Source: Pandoraea apista
GTDB taxonomy: Bacteria > Pseudomonadota > Gammaproteobacteria > Burkholderiales > Burkholderiaceae
NCBI RefSeq assembly: GCF_001465595.2
Contig: NZ_CP013481.2
Location: 1,798,001 to 1,862,000, forward strand
DNA length: 64,000 nt
Reading direction: 5' to 3'
Under the pieces are notes generated by a model. The model had not been told where the DNA came from. It saw only the letters and a list, made by a program, of their open reading frames with translations, and did no database searches. Numbering within the stretch: position 1 is the first letter of the stretch; the number at the start of each line of letters is the position of its first letter. Positions 1 to 8,608 of the stretch are shown here, piece by piece. Made by a program: the position numbers and the translations under genes.

Positions 1-1883
1 CCGGCGCGTTGCGCGATAACGTTTCGACTGACGAGATCACGCCGGTCACCGTCATGCTGACCTACGACGAGCGGCTCGGACGCTATCCCTACGTCGGTTT
101 CAAAGCGGGAAACGAAACGCCCATCGGCGAGCATGATGTGCGCCGGGGCGGCTTTCAGATCACGGTCGCGGGCAAGCGCTACGGCAAAGGGTCGTCGCGC
201 GAATCGAGCCCGCTGGCGGAACTCTCGGCAGGTATCCGGCTGATCGTCGCGGAGAGTTTCGAGCGCATCTATCAACAGAACTGCGACAACATCGGCATTC
301 TGACGACCACCGACTTCGGTGTGCTCGAGCGCATTCAGGCCGGCGAAGCCATTCCAATCACCGAATTCCTCAAGGGACGCGACGCGCTCACGCAGCAGAT
401 CATCCGCAGCGGCGGCCTGCTGGCGTTCAGCAAATTCGCGGAATGGCCCGCGCCCGTCGCGCATGCCGACACACCTCACGCGCCGCCGCGCACGCTCGTC
501 GAGAAGATCATGGCGCGGCGTTTGCACCCGGCTACCCCCGGCCTCGAACACGGCGACGGCGTGTTTGTGCGCGTCGACTGGCGCTTCTCGCACGATTACT
601 TCACGGGCATGTGTGCGCATCTGATGCATCGCGCGTTTGGCGAGCCGGCTGCGCTGCATGATCCGGCCCGCATCATCGCGTTTCAGGATCATCTGGTGTT
701 GGCCGCGCAAAGCTACCCGCACGTGACGCAGGGGTTATTGCCCGGCGTGGCCAGTCTGACGAGCGGGCATCGCGATTTCGTGTCGCGTTATCCGGTGCTT
801 GCCCACGGTGAACTACCGGTCAAGGGCAGAAAGGGCCGCGAGGGTGACGGCAGCGCAGAGGGCGCCGACGGCATCTGCCACGCGCTCATGGCCGAGCGCT
901 ACGCGTTGCCGGGGCAGATCGTGATCGGCACCGACTCGCACACGCCTCACGCGGGCGCGCTAGGCTGTCTGGCGTTCGGGGCTGGCGCGACCGACATCGC
1001 GAACAGTTGGGTGACCGGCTACGTTCGCTGCAAGGTGCCGCAGACGCTGCGCATCGAGATCGACGGCGTGCTGGCGCCCGGCGTGACGGCCAAGGACGTC
1101 GTGCTGCATTTGCTGCGGCTCGACGCGATCCGCCGTGGCGACGCCATTGGCCTTGTCTTCGAATATGCGGGCAGTGCGGTGCAGGCAATGTCGGTCGACG
1201 AACGTGCCACGCTCACCAATATGGTCGCCGAACTGGGCGGCTTCACAGGTATCGTGGCGCCGGACGAAAAAACGGTGGCTTTCCTGAAAGCGCGCCGGGG
1301 AGTCGACTTCGTCATCGAGCCGTGGATGAAGAGCGACGCCGGTGCCCATTATTGCGACGTGATCCGTATCGATGCCGCATCGCTGCCCCCGATGCTCGCG
1401 CGTCCCGGAGACCCGGGCAACGGTGTGGTGCTCTCGGATCTGACGTCTCCCGTCGCCATCGATATCGCCTACGGCGGCTCGTGTACCGCAGGCAAGCGCG
1501 ACGATTTCGACGCGTATCACGAGGTGCTTGCCTGGGGCGTTGCCTATGGGCTTCGCGTGGCGCAGGGCCGCTCGTTGTTTTTGCAGTTCGGCACGATGGA
1601 CGTGCGCGCCTACTGCGAAGCACAGGGGTATCTCGACACGTTCGAGGCGGCCGGCGTAACGCTCGTCATGCCGGGCTGCGGCGCGTGTGCGAACTGTGGG
1701 CCGGGACAATCGACATCGGCCGGGCAGGTCACGATCAGCGCCATTAATCGCAACTTCCCCGGGCGTTCCGGGCCGGGCAGTGTGTGGCTGGCGAGTCCTT
1801 ATACGGTGGCCGCGAGCGCGTTGGCGGGACACATCATCAGCTTCGAGGCGTTGAAAGCCTCGGTGGTGCCCGCGGCGTCTTAG
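1..1883 (+). CDS. Aconitase/isopropylmalate dehydratase family protein, swivel domain first (5' partial)
   Basis: Fe-S hydro-lyase of the aconitase superfamily; the substrate cannot be told from sequence. The frame is open to the left edge, so the N-terminus is missing; the visible part starts at the conserved RDNVSTDEITP stretch. Domain order is unusual. A LeuD-like swivel domain comes first (GKGSSRES near visible residue 60), followed by a LeuC-like catalytic half with TDSHT (about 307), GGSCTAGK (about 490) and PGCGACANCGPG (about 555). Those last two motifs supply the cysteines expected to bind a 4Fe-4S cluster. In canonical aconitase the swivel is C-terminal, and in isopropylmalate dehydratase it is a separate subunit. 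All cluster cysteines appear present, so the enzyme looks active. An MFS carrier follows on the same strand after 330 bases, which suggests, without proving, uptake and use of a carboxylic acid. Confidence 0.85.
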   Translation, partial: GALRDNVSTDEITPVTVMLTYDERLGRYPYVGFKAGNETPIGEHDVRRGGFQITVAGKRYGKGSSRESSPLAELSAGIRLIVAESFERIYQQNCDNIGILTTTDFGVLERIQAGEAIPITEFLKGRDALTQQIIRSGGLLAFSKFAEWPAPVAHADTPHAPPRTLVEKIMARRLHPATPGLEHGDGVFVRVDWRFSHDYFTGMCAHLMHRAFGEPAALHDPARIIAFQDHLVLAAQSYPHVTQGLLPGVASLTSGHRDFVSRYPVLAHGELPVKGRKGREGDGSAEGADGICHALMAERYALPGQIVIGTDSHTPHAGALGCLAFGAGATDIANSWVTGYVRCKVPQTLRIEIDGVLAPGVTAKDVVLHLLRLDAIRRGDAIGLVFEYAGSAVQAMSVDERATLTNMVAELGGFTGIVAPDEKTVAFLKARRGVDFVIEPWMKSDAGAHYCDVIRIDAASLPPMLARPGDPGNGVVLSDLTSPVAIDIAYGGSCTAGKRDDFDAYHEVLAWGVAYGLRVAQGRSLFLQFGTMDVRAYCEAQGYLDTFEAAGVTLVMPGCGACANCGPGQSTSAGQVTISAINRNFPGRSGPGSVWLASPYTVAASALAGHIISFEALKASVVPAAS

Positions 1884-2213
1884 GTCGTGCGCACACTGGG
1901 GCTGTCGAAAAATGGGCGGCAAGCAATGCTGACGAGTGTGCGCGATTCGGGGGCGATGTGCTGTGTCCGGCACGGTTCGCAGCAGGGCCATGCCGCTGTT
2001 GATGAATATCGCAATTTTTCGTAGTGCGTGGCAAAGGTGACAGGCACGTGGTCATTCGTGGCACAATTTCGGCCTCGTGCCTGTCGATTCATGGTGTATC
2101 CGACGTACCGGGCCACCGCTGGCAAAGGCATCGCCAATGCACGGTAGGGGGTTCGAGAGACGTCGGCAAATGAGCAGTTCGGCCATGACCGAACGGGCCC
2201 GGAGACGATTTCC
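1884..2213. other. Intergenic region with a 10-bp inverted repeat
   Basis: No gene is seen in this stretch. It holds a perfect inverted repeat, GACAGGCACG at 2039-2048 and CGTGCCTGTC at 2076-2085, separated by 27 bases, about 130 bases before the MFS start. There is no T-run after the second arm, so an operator is more likely than a terminator. No convincing -35/-10 pair is seen. Confidence 0.4.
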
Positions 2214-3662
2214 ATGCCATCCCCCGACGTTTCAATGCCTTCCATGCCTTCCCCAAGTCAGGCCGCTCAAGCCCGCGCTGCGGCAACCCGCCTGAGCGCT
2301 GGCGACATTTCCGCCCGCCTCGACCGACTGCCTCCCACTCGCACTGTCTGGAAACTGGTGGTGCTGCTCAGTCTCGGTTTCTTCTTCGAACTTTACGATC
2401 TGCTCTACACCGGCTATATCGCGCCAGGGCTGGTGAAAAGCGGGATTCTGACGCCGACCACCCCGGGCCTGTTCGGCACGACCGGCGTGGCGAGCTTCAT
2501 TGCCGCGCTGTTCGCCGGGTTGTTCATCGGCACCATTGCGTGCGGCTTTCTCGCCGACCGGTTCGGCCGTCGTGCCGTGTTCACCGGTTCGTTGCTCTGG
2601 TACACGGTGGCGAACGTCATCATGGCGTTTCAGGAGACGGCCACGGGCGTGAACTTCTGGCGCTTCGTCGTGGGGCTGGGTATCGGCGTGGAACTGGTGA
2701 CGATCGGTACTTACATTGCCGAACTCGTGCCCAAGCAGATTCGCGGCCGGGCATTCGCCTGCGAACAGGCGGTCGGCTTCACCGCTGTGCCGGTCGTCGC
2801 GCTGCTTGCCTACTGGCTCGTGCCACGCGAGTTCCTCGGTCTGGAGGGCTGGCGCTGGGTGGTGCTGATCGGCGCGCACGGCGCGGTGTTCGTTTGGTGG
2901 ATTCGCCGCGCCCTGCCGGAAAGCCCGCGCTGGCTCGCGCAGAAAGGGCGGCTGGACGAGGCAGATCGTGTGCTGTCCGAACTGGAAGCGAAGGTCGCTC
3001 GCGAATACGGAAAACCGCTGCCGCCGCCGGGCGAGCCGGCGCCGGTGGTGCCCAAGGGCGCGTTTCGCGACATGTGGGTGCCGCCGTATCGCAAGCGCGC
3101 GATCATGATGATTTTGTTCAACATTTTCCAGACAGTCGGCTTCTACGGTTTCGCCAACTGGGTGCCGACGCTGCTCATCAAGCAGGGGGTTACCGTGACG
3201 ACGAGTCTCGGATACTCCAGCGTGATCGCGCTCGCCGCCCCGGTCGGGCCGCTGATCGGTTTGTGGATGGCCGACAAGGTCGAGCGCAAGCACGCCATTG
3301 TATGGACCGCCGGTATCGGTATCGTGTGCGGTCTGGTGTTCTCGCAGGTCACGTCGTCGTTCCTGCTGATCGCCATGGGGATCGGGCTCACGCTCGCGAA
3401 CAACATCATGTCGTACAGCTATCACGCATATCAGACGGAATTGTTCCCCACGGGCATCCGGGCGCGCGCCGTCGGTTTCGTCTATTCGTGGAGCCGCTTC
3501 TCGGCGATCTTTACCGCGTTTCTGATCGCGTCCGTGCTGCGCAATTTCGGCGTGACCGGCGTGTTTGTGTTCATCTCGTGCGCCATGCTTGTCGTCATGC
3601 TCGCCATCGGGCTGATGGGTCCGCGCACGCGCGACATCGCGTTGGAGAAGATCTCGCAGTAG
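2214..3662 (+). CDS. MFS transporter, metabolite:proton symporter type
   Basis: Inner-membrane major facilitator superfamily carrier of 482 residues with about 12 hydrophobic segments. The first helix carries [17 protein letters not shown], typical of the metabolite:H+ symporter group that moves organic or aromatic acids. The MFS loop-2 signature is present as DRFGRR, and a long charged central loop lies near residues 235-285. The ATG is preceded by GGAGA at a spacing of 8 bases. The first 40 residues are a Pro/Ser/Met-rich cytosolic tail with an internal MPS repeat. Substrate unknown; the neighbouring aconitase homologue hints at a carboxylate. Confidence 0.88.
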   Translation: MPSPDVSMPSMPSPSQAAQARAAATRLSAGDISARLDRLPPTRTVWKLVVLLSLGFFFELYDLLYTGYIAPGLVKSGILTPTTPGLFGTTGVASFIAALFAGLFIGTIACGFLADRFGRRAVFTGSLLWYTVANVIMAFQETATGVNFWRFVVGLGIGVELVTIGTYIAELVPKQIRGRAFACEQAVGFTAVPVVALLAYWLVPREFLGLEGWRWVVLIGAHGAVFVWWIRRALPESPRWLAQKGRLDEADRVLSELEAKVAREYGKPLPPPGEPAPVVPKGAFRDMWVPPYRKRAIMMILFNIFQTVGFYGFANWVPTLLIKQGVTVTTSLGYSSVIALAAPVGPLIGLWMADKVERKHAIVWTAGIGIVCGLVFSQVTSSFLLIAMGIGLTLANNIMSYSYHAYQTELFPTGIRARAVGFVYSWSRFSAIFTAFLIASVLRNFGVTGVFVFISCAMLVVMLAIGLMGPRTRDIALEKISQ

Positions 3663-3728
3663 GGCAACATTGGATCCATGGCCGCGCGCCGGCGCGGTCA
3701 TTCCCGCATTTTTCCGGAGACTCCGATC

Positions 3729-4322
3729 ATGGCGGACCTGCAAACCGAAGCGGCTTACGAGGCCAATGCCGTTCGTTACAGCGAAGACTGGCTCAACCAG
3801 CCGCCCCCCGACGACATGTACGCACTGTTGATGCGTTATTTCGTTCCCGGCGGGCAGACGATCGACGTGGGCTGCGGCAACGGACGCGACGCCGCGTGGC
3901 TTGCCCGGCAGGGGTTCGATGTGGTCGGCTACGACAATTCGCCGGCACTCGTCGAACTGGCGCGTCAAGCGTTCCCATCGGTGAAGTTCGACGTTGGCAG
4001 TCTCCCGCGGCTTGAGAACGTGACGGCGCAGTTCGACAGCGTGGTTTGCGAGACTGTCCTGATGCATTTGCCGGCTGACGACGTGCCGCAAGCCGCCGAT
4101 CGCCTCTGGACTCTCGTGCGCCCGGGCGGCGTGCTGTATGTGTCGTGGCGTGTCACCGAGGGCGAGGATCTTCGCCATGAGGACGGGCGGCTCTACAGCG
4201 CTTTCTCTCCCGAGGTCGTGCGCGCGGCACTTCACGACGGCGTGGTGCTGCACGAGGAGGACGTGACGAGTGCCAGCTCCGGCAAACGCATCTGCCGTCT
4301 GATCGTGCGACGCCCGGCGTGA
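3729..4322 (+). CDS. Class I SAM-dependent methyltransferase
   Basis: Small soluble methyltransferase of 197 residues. The glycine-rich SAM-binding motif I is clear: IDVGCGNGRDAAWLARQG, followed by the acidic end of strand 2 in VVGYDNS. A later RPGGVLYVSW segment fits motif III. The start chosen here has GGAGA nine bases upstream; an in-frame ATG 51 bases earlier lacks a ribosome-binding site. It follows the MFS gene after 66 bases and may be co-transcribed. The methyl acceptor cannot be predicted; the compact core without accessory domains suggests a small molecule. Confidence 0.85.
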   Translation: MADLQTEAAYEANAVRYSEDWLNQPPPDDMYALLMRYFVPGGQTIDVGCGNGRDAAWLARQGFDVVGYDNSPALVELARQAFPSVKFDVGSLPRLENVTAQFDSVVCETVLMHLPADDVPQAADRLWTLVRPGGVLYVSWRVTEGEDLRHEDGRLYSAFSPEVVRAALHDGVVLHEEDVTSASSGKRICRLIVRRPA

Positions 4323-4356
4323 CGCCGGGCACAGCCATCAAGCGCGCTTTACCGCG

Positions 4357-5280
4357 TCAGAGCAATTCGATTTCGGGCAGCGTGAGCAGACTCGTTTCAC
4401 GCATGAGCGAGACGAATTCGCCGATGTACGGACGCGCCGTGATGGCGGGCAACGTGGCCGCCCAGAGTTCGGCGGTCAGCCCCTGCGGCGTGATCGGCCG
4501 CGCGCTCACATAGCGTCGCTCCAGATAGCCCGTGACGGCCCATAGCGGCAGCGCTGCGAGCCCGCGCCGGCTTGCGACCAGTTGCAGAATCGCCACCGTC
4601 AGCTCGGTGGTGCGACGCGTCGGCTCGATCCCCGCAGGCCGCAACACCTGACGCACGATGTCCAGCATATCGTCTGGCACGGGGTAGGTGATGAGGGTCT
4701 CGTCGCGGAAGTCTTCGGCGTTGAGATGCGACTTGCCCGCGAGCGGATGGTCGTTCGCCATGAGCGCCATCATCTGGAAGCGGAATAGCGGATGAAAGTC
4801 GACCGCCTCACCTTCTTCATGCTCGGAAATGATTGCCAGATCGGCGCGATCCTGATGCAACAGCCCGATGGGATCGGCGTGAAAGCCCGACACGATATCG
4901 AGTTCGACTTCCGGCCAGCGAATGCGAAAGGCGTCCATCGCCGGCATCAGCCAGTCGAAACAGGTATGGCACTCGACGGCGATGCGCAGCGTACCCTGCG
5001 TGCCTTGCGCAAGCCGCACGAGATCGCGCCCCGCTTCGTCGACCGCCGGCACGACTTCCTCGGCCAACGCAAGCAGTCGCTTGCCAGCCGGCGTGAAGAC
5101 CAGCGGCGACGACTTGCGCACGAACAGCGGCAAGCCATAAAAGTCCTCCAGCGCCTTGATCTGATGCGAGAGTGCAGACTGCGTCAAATGCAGCCACAAC
5201 GCCGCGCGCGAGACGCTGCCCGTGTCGCGCAGGGCGAGCAGCGTCTGCAGATGGCGAAGTTCGATGGGCGTTCGTTGCAT
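4357..5280 (-). CDS. metR: MetR, LysR-type regulator of methionine synthesis
   Basis: LysR-type transcriptional regulator of 307 residues. The N-terminal winged helix-turn-helix reads ELRHLQTLLALRDTGSVSRA, and the recognition helix lies in the LTQSALSHQIKALE segment. The C-terminal periplasmic-binding-like effector domain includes AVECHTCFDWLMPAMD. It is divergent from metE across 135 bases, the classic metR/metE arrangement. From the known family, homocysteine is the expected co-effector and metE the main target. The reading frame continues upstream of this ATG, but the family N-terminus starts here. Confidence 0.93.
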   Translation of the reverse strand: MQRTPIELRHLQTLLALRDTGSVSRAALWLHLTQSALSHQIKALEDFYGLPLFVRKSSPLVFTPAGKRLLALAEEVVPAVDEAGRDLVRLAQGTQGTLRIAVECHTCFDWLMPAMDAFRIRWPEVELDIVSGFHADPIGLLHQDRADLAIISEHEEGEAVDFHPLFRFQMMALMANDHPLAGKSHLNAEDFRDETLITYPVPDDMLDIVRQVLRPAGIEPTRRTTELTVAILQLVASRRGLAALPLWAVTGYLERRYVSARPITPQGLTAELWAATLPAITARPYIGEFVSLMRETSLLTLPEIELL

Positions 5281-5415
5281 GAATATTATTAATAATAAAT
5301 GGCAAAAACTTTCGTTTGAATAATACACGCGTGACCGGGATACTGCCAGCCTGGGCGGACATCGTCCGCAGACAACCCCATTGCAGCAACGCAAGCTCCC
5401 GGAAGGACAACGCTC
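5281..5415. promoter_or_regulatory. metR-metE divergent control region
   Basis: An AT-rich core lies between the divergent genes. TGAATATTATTAA at 5280-5292 is close to the MetR consensus TGAA-N5-TTCA, with one mismatch in the second arm, and overlaps the metR start. A second dyad, TTCGTTTGAA, lies at 5311-5320. The sequence shows the dyads; their use by MetR is inferred from the arrangement. Confidence 0.55.
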
Positions 5416-7728
5416 ATGGCTCAGGCCCACGTACTTGGATTGCCGCGCATTGGCGCACAACGTGAACTCAAATTCGCCGTCGAGGCCTTCTGGCGCGGCG
5501 AAATGACCGTTCAGGCATTGCAGGACACCGGCCGGAGCATCCGCGAGGCAAATCGCCGTGCGCAGCGCGAGGCGGGACTCGACTGGATCACCGTTGGTGA
5601 CTTCCATTGGTACGATCAGGTCCTGTCCACGCTGGCGCTCGTGGGCGGGCTGCCGGAGCGCTTCGGCGCGGCGCCCGCAGCCCTCACGCTGGCGGACTAC
5701 TTCGCTGCCGCGCGCGGTACTGCCCGGCAAAGCGCGATGGAAATGACAAAGTGGTTCGATACCAACTACCACTACCTCGTGCCGGAATATTCGCCACAGA
5801 CGCGCTTCGGCCGGGGCACGGAGTGGTTGTTCGAAGAAGTGGCGGAGGCGTTGGCCGAAGGCGAAAACGTCAAACCAGTGTTGCTCGGGCCGCTCTCGCT
5901 GCTGTATCTCGGCAAGGAGAAGGGTGGTCTTGCAGACCGTCTCTCATTGCTGCCTGAATTGCTCGTGCAATACGAGCGCGTGCTGTCGCGCCTGAAGGCG
6001 TTAGGCGTGACGTGGGCGCAGATCGACGAGCCGATTCTCGCGCTCGACCTGCCAGCGCTGTGGCGCGACGCCTTTGCGCCGGTATATCGACGTCTCGCGC
6101 CGGTCGCGCCATCGTTGCTGCTTGCCACGTATTTCGGCGACGTCAGCGAGCATGTGGCGCTGTTGGCGGCATTGCCCGTCTCCGGCGTGCATGTCGACGG
6201 GGTGCGGGCACCGAAGCAACTCGAAGCGTTCGCCGCACAATGGCCGCAAGACAAGGTGCTGTCTGCCGGAGTGGTCGAAGGACGAAACGTCTGGCGCTGC
6301 GATCTCACGCACGCTCGCGCACGACTCGTACCGCTGGCGGAAACGCTCGGAGACCGGCTATGGGTGGCGTCGAGTTGCTCGCTCATGCACTGCCCGGTCG
6401 ATCTCGCGAGCGAGGCACGCCTGGATAAGGAAGTGCGGAACTGGCTCGCGTTTGCCAGGCAGAAACTGGACGAAGTGGCATTGCTGTGCCGCTCGCTCGA
6501 CGCGGCTCAATTCGCCACCGCGGACGTGCGTGCCGCTTTCGTTGCCGATGCCACCGCGCAAGCTGCGCGTCGCACGTCGCCGCGCATTCACAACAGCGTG
6601 GTGCAGAAGCGACTGGCGGCGCTGACCGAGGCCGACGCACGCCGCGCGTCCGACTATCCGGCCCGCGCCCGCGCGCAGCGCGCATGGCTCAAGTTGCCAG
6701 CACTGCCGACCACGACCATCGGGTCGTTCCCGCAGACGGCGGCCATTCGTGCGGCGCGCGCCGACTTCAAGCGCCGTGCCATATCGCATCTGGACTATCT
6801 GGAGACGATGCGCGCACAGATTCGTCTGGCCATTGAGAAGCAGGAAGCCTATGGGCTCGACGTACTCGTGCATGGCGAGGCAGAGCGCAACGACATGGTC
6901 GAGTACTTCGGCGATCTGCTCTGGGGCTTCATGATTACCGAGCATGGTTGGGTGCAGAGCTATGGCTCGCGTTGCGTGAAGCCGCCGGTGATCTACGGCG
7001 ACGTGTACCTGCCCGAGCCGATGACCGTCACGTGGAGCGCCTATGCACAGCAACTGACCGCCAAGCCAGTCAAGGGGATGCTGACCGGCCCGGTGACGAT
7101 GTTGCAATGGTCGTTCGTGCGCGACGACCAACCGCGGGAGCTCACGGCATTGCAGATCGCGCTGGCGTTGCGCGAGGAAGTGGCTGCGCTGGAAAAGGCG
7201 GGGGTGCGTGTGATTCAGATCGATGAGCCGGCGCTGCGCGAGGGACTGCCGCTGCGTGAACGCGACTGGCCGTCGTATCTCGGCTGGGCGGTGCGTGCGT
7301 TCCGTGTGTGCTCGTCAGGCGTGGCCGACGACACGCAGATCCACACGCACATGTGCTATTCGGAGTTCCACGACATTCTGCCCTCGATTGCTGCGCTCGA
7401 CGCCGACGTGATCTCCATCGAGACCACGCGGTCCGATATGGAACTGCTGGACGCTTTCGAGGCGTTTGAATATCCAAACGAGATCGGTCCGGGGGTCTAC
7501 GACATTCACTCGCCGCGCGTGCCTTCGCAGGCAGAGATGGAGCGTCTGATCGAGGCTGCGCTCGCGCGCATTCCGGCCGATCGCCTGTGGATCAATCCGG
7601 ACTGCGGATTGAAGACACGCGACTGGGCTCAGGTCGACGGTGCGCTGCCCCACATGGTCGCCGCCGCCAAAGCCGTGCGTGAGCGGCTCATGGGGGCTCG
7701 CGTGCAGGGGCAGGCTCAGGCGGCCTGA
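5416..7728 (+). CDS. metE: Cobalamin-independent methionine synthase MetE
   Basis: Transfers a methyl group from 5-methyltetrahydropteroyl-tri-L-glutamate to homocysteine, the last step of methionine synthesis, in the cytoplasm. At 770 residues it is close to the usual 750-760. The N-terminal half carries [16 protein letters not shown]. The C-terminal catalytic half carries TTIGSFPQT near residue 435, the zinc-binding segment [13 protein letters not shown] near 645 and NPDCGLKTR near 728, which supply the His, Cys, Glu and Cys ligands. AAGGA lies 8 bases before the ATG. Divergent from metR. A stem-loop at 7723-7746 starts just before its stop codon and runs past it. Confidence 0.97.
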   Translation: MAQAHVLGLPRIGAQRELKFAVEAFWRGEMTVQALQDTGRSIREANRRAQREAGLDWITVGDFHWYDQVLSTLALVGGLPERFGAAPAALTLADYFAAARGTARQSAMEMTKWFDTNYHYLVPEYSPQTRFGRGTEWLFEEVAEALAEGENVKPVLLGPLSLLYLGKEKGGLADRLSLLPELLVQYERVLSRLKALGVTWAQIDEPILALDLPALWRDAFAPVYRRLAPVAPSLLLATYFGDVSEHVALLAALPVSGVHVDGVRAPKQLEAFAAQWPQDKVLSAGVVEGRNVWRCDLTHARARLVPLAETLGDRLWVASSCSLMHCPVDLASEARLDKEVRNWLAFARQKLDEVALLCRSLDAAQFATADVRAAFVADATAQAARRTSPRIHNSVVQKRLAALTEADARRASDYPARARAQRAWLKLPALPTTTIGSFPQTAAIRAARADFKRRAISHLDYLETMRAQIRLAIEKQEAYGLDVLVHGEAERNDMVEYFGDLLWGFMITEHGWVQSYGSRCVKPPVIYGDVYLPEPMTVTWSAYAQQLTAKPVKGMLTGPVTMLQWSFVRDDQPRELTALQIALALREEVAALEKAGVRVIQIDEPALREGLPLRERDWPSYLGWAVRAFRVCSSGVADDTQIHTHMCYSEFHDILPSIAALDADVISIETTRSDMELLDAFEAFEYPNEIGPGVYDIHSPRVPSQAEMERLIEAALARIPADRLWINPDCGLKTRDWAQVDGALPHMVAAAKAVRERLMGARVQGQAQAA

Positions 7729-7829
7729 CGCTCGCGTGCGTCAGGCGTCGCGCTCATCGCGCCAATGAAAAATGCCCGGAGCCTGGCCGAAGAGGGGGAA
7801 GTCGCCGTGCCGGGAATGGCTTCCGGCAC

Positions 7830-8480
7830 TCAAGTCTTATCGTGCCGATCTATCGCCAGCTTTACCAGCGAGGCCATTCTGACGGCATCTTCGCCTTCTT
7901 CTGCCATCAACCCCGTGACGGTTCCCATCCGATCCTGCATGGATTCATCCTGACTGACCTTCAACTTCCCGACAAGCCGGACAATCGGAATTTCAATGCC
8001 GACCACGCCCCGGATCATTTTGTCGATGTAGTCCGAAGGGGCATCCGTGAGTTTCCAGGGCGAAGCTCGCGAAGATTCATTGACTGCGGTAAGCCGCGCC
8101 AGCAACTGATACAACCAGTCCCGGTCATCGACGGCTCTGGCCACACCGTGCGCGTGCGCAACGCTGTAGTTCCAAGTCGGAACCACCTTGCCGTCTTTCT
8201 GTTTGCTGGGATACCACTCCGGCGTGATATAGGACTGTGGGCCCTGGAATATCACCATGGACTCGGCCGATGCCGAGAGTTGCTCCCACACGCGATTGGC
8301 GCGCGAGACATGTCCAAGAAGCGTTCCGAATTCCCCCCGAGACCTGTCCAGCACAAAGGGAATGTGGTTGGCGACAAACCCATCGTCGGTCATAGTGACC
8401 CACGCCCCCAATGGATGGGCATCTATGAGTGACAGCGCGTCGAGACGATCTGGCATCGCATGGTATTTCGGTACGTACAC
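7830..8480 (-). CDS. PaiB-like FMN-binding negative transcriptional regulator
   Basis: PaiB/FMN-binding split-barrel protein of 216 residues. Motifs across the family are visible: VYVPKYH at the start, ANHIPF near residue 40, QGPQSYITPEWYPSK near 90, VPTWNY near 115 and GIEIP..LVGKLKVSQ near 175. Bacillus PaiB is linked to sporulation and protease control; here the role is unknown, and many homologues may be flavin- or heme-linked enzymes rather than regulators. I chose a GTG start giving MYVPKYH, because GGGAG lies six bases upstream; a TTG 24 bases earlier is possible. Monocistronic between two unrelated genes. Confidence 0.85.
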   Translation of the reverse strand: MYVPKYHAMPDRLDALSLIDAHPLGAWVTMTDDGFVANHIPFVLDRSRGEFGTLLGHVSRANRVWEQLSASAESMVIFQGPQSYITPEWYPSKQKDGKVVPTWNYSVAHAHGVARAVDDRDWLYQLLARLTAVNESSRASPWKLTDAPSDYIDKMIRGVVGIEIPIVRLVGKLKVSQDESMQDRMGTVTGLMAEEGEDAVRMASLVKLAIDRHDKT

Positions 8481-8533
8481 AAACACTCCCACAATCAGTC
8501 CCAAGGACGCTCAGCGGTATTTCCGCACGTTTG

Positions 8534-8568
8534 AAAAACGCCGCCGATACCTTGGCGTATCGGCGGCG
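8534..8568 (-). terminator. Rho-independent terminator of pepN
   Basis: A perfect 12-bp stem (8539-8550 with 8557-8568) and a 6-base loop are followed on the minus strand by five T residues. It lies about 40 bases past the pepN stop codon. Confidence 0.88.
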
Positions 8569-8608
8569 TCTTGTCTTTCCCGGTGTTCCCCGGTCGGCGA
8601 AAGATCCC

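Noticed and set aside
2232..4253. Open frame of 673 codons on the minus strand
   Set aside because: It runs opposite the MFS and methyltransferase genes, has His/Arg-rich composition without motifs, and reflects high GC at third codon positions.
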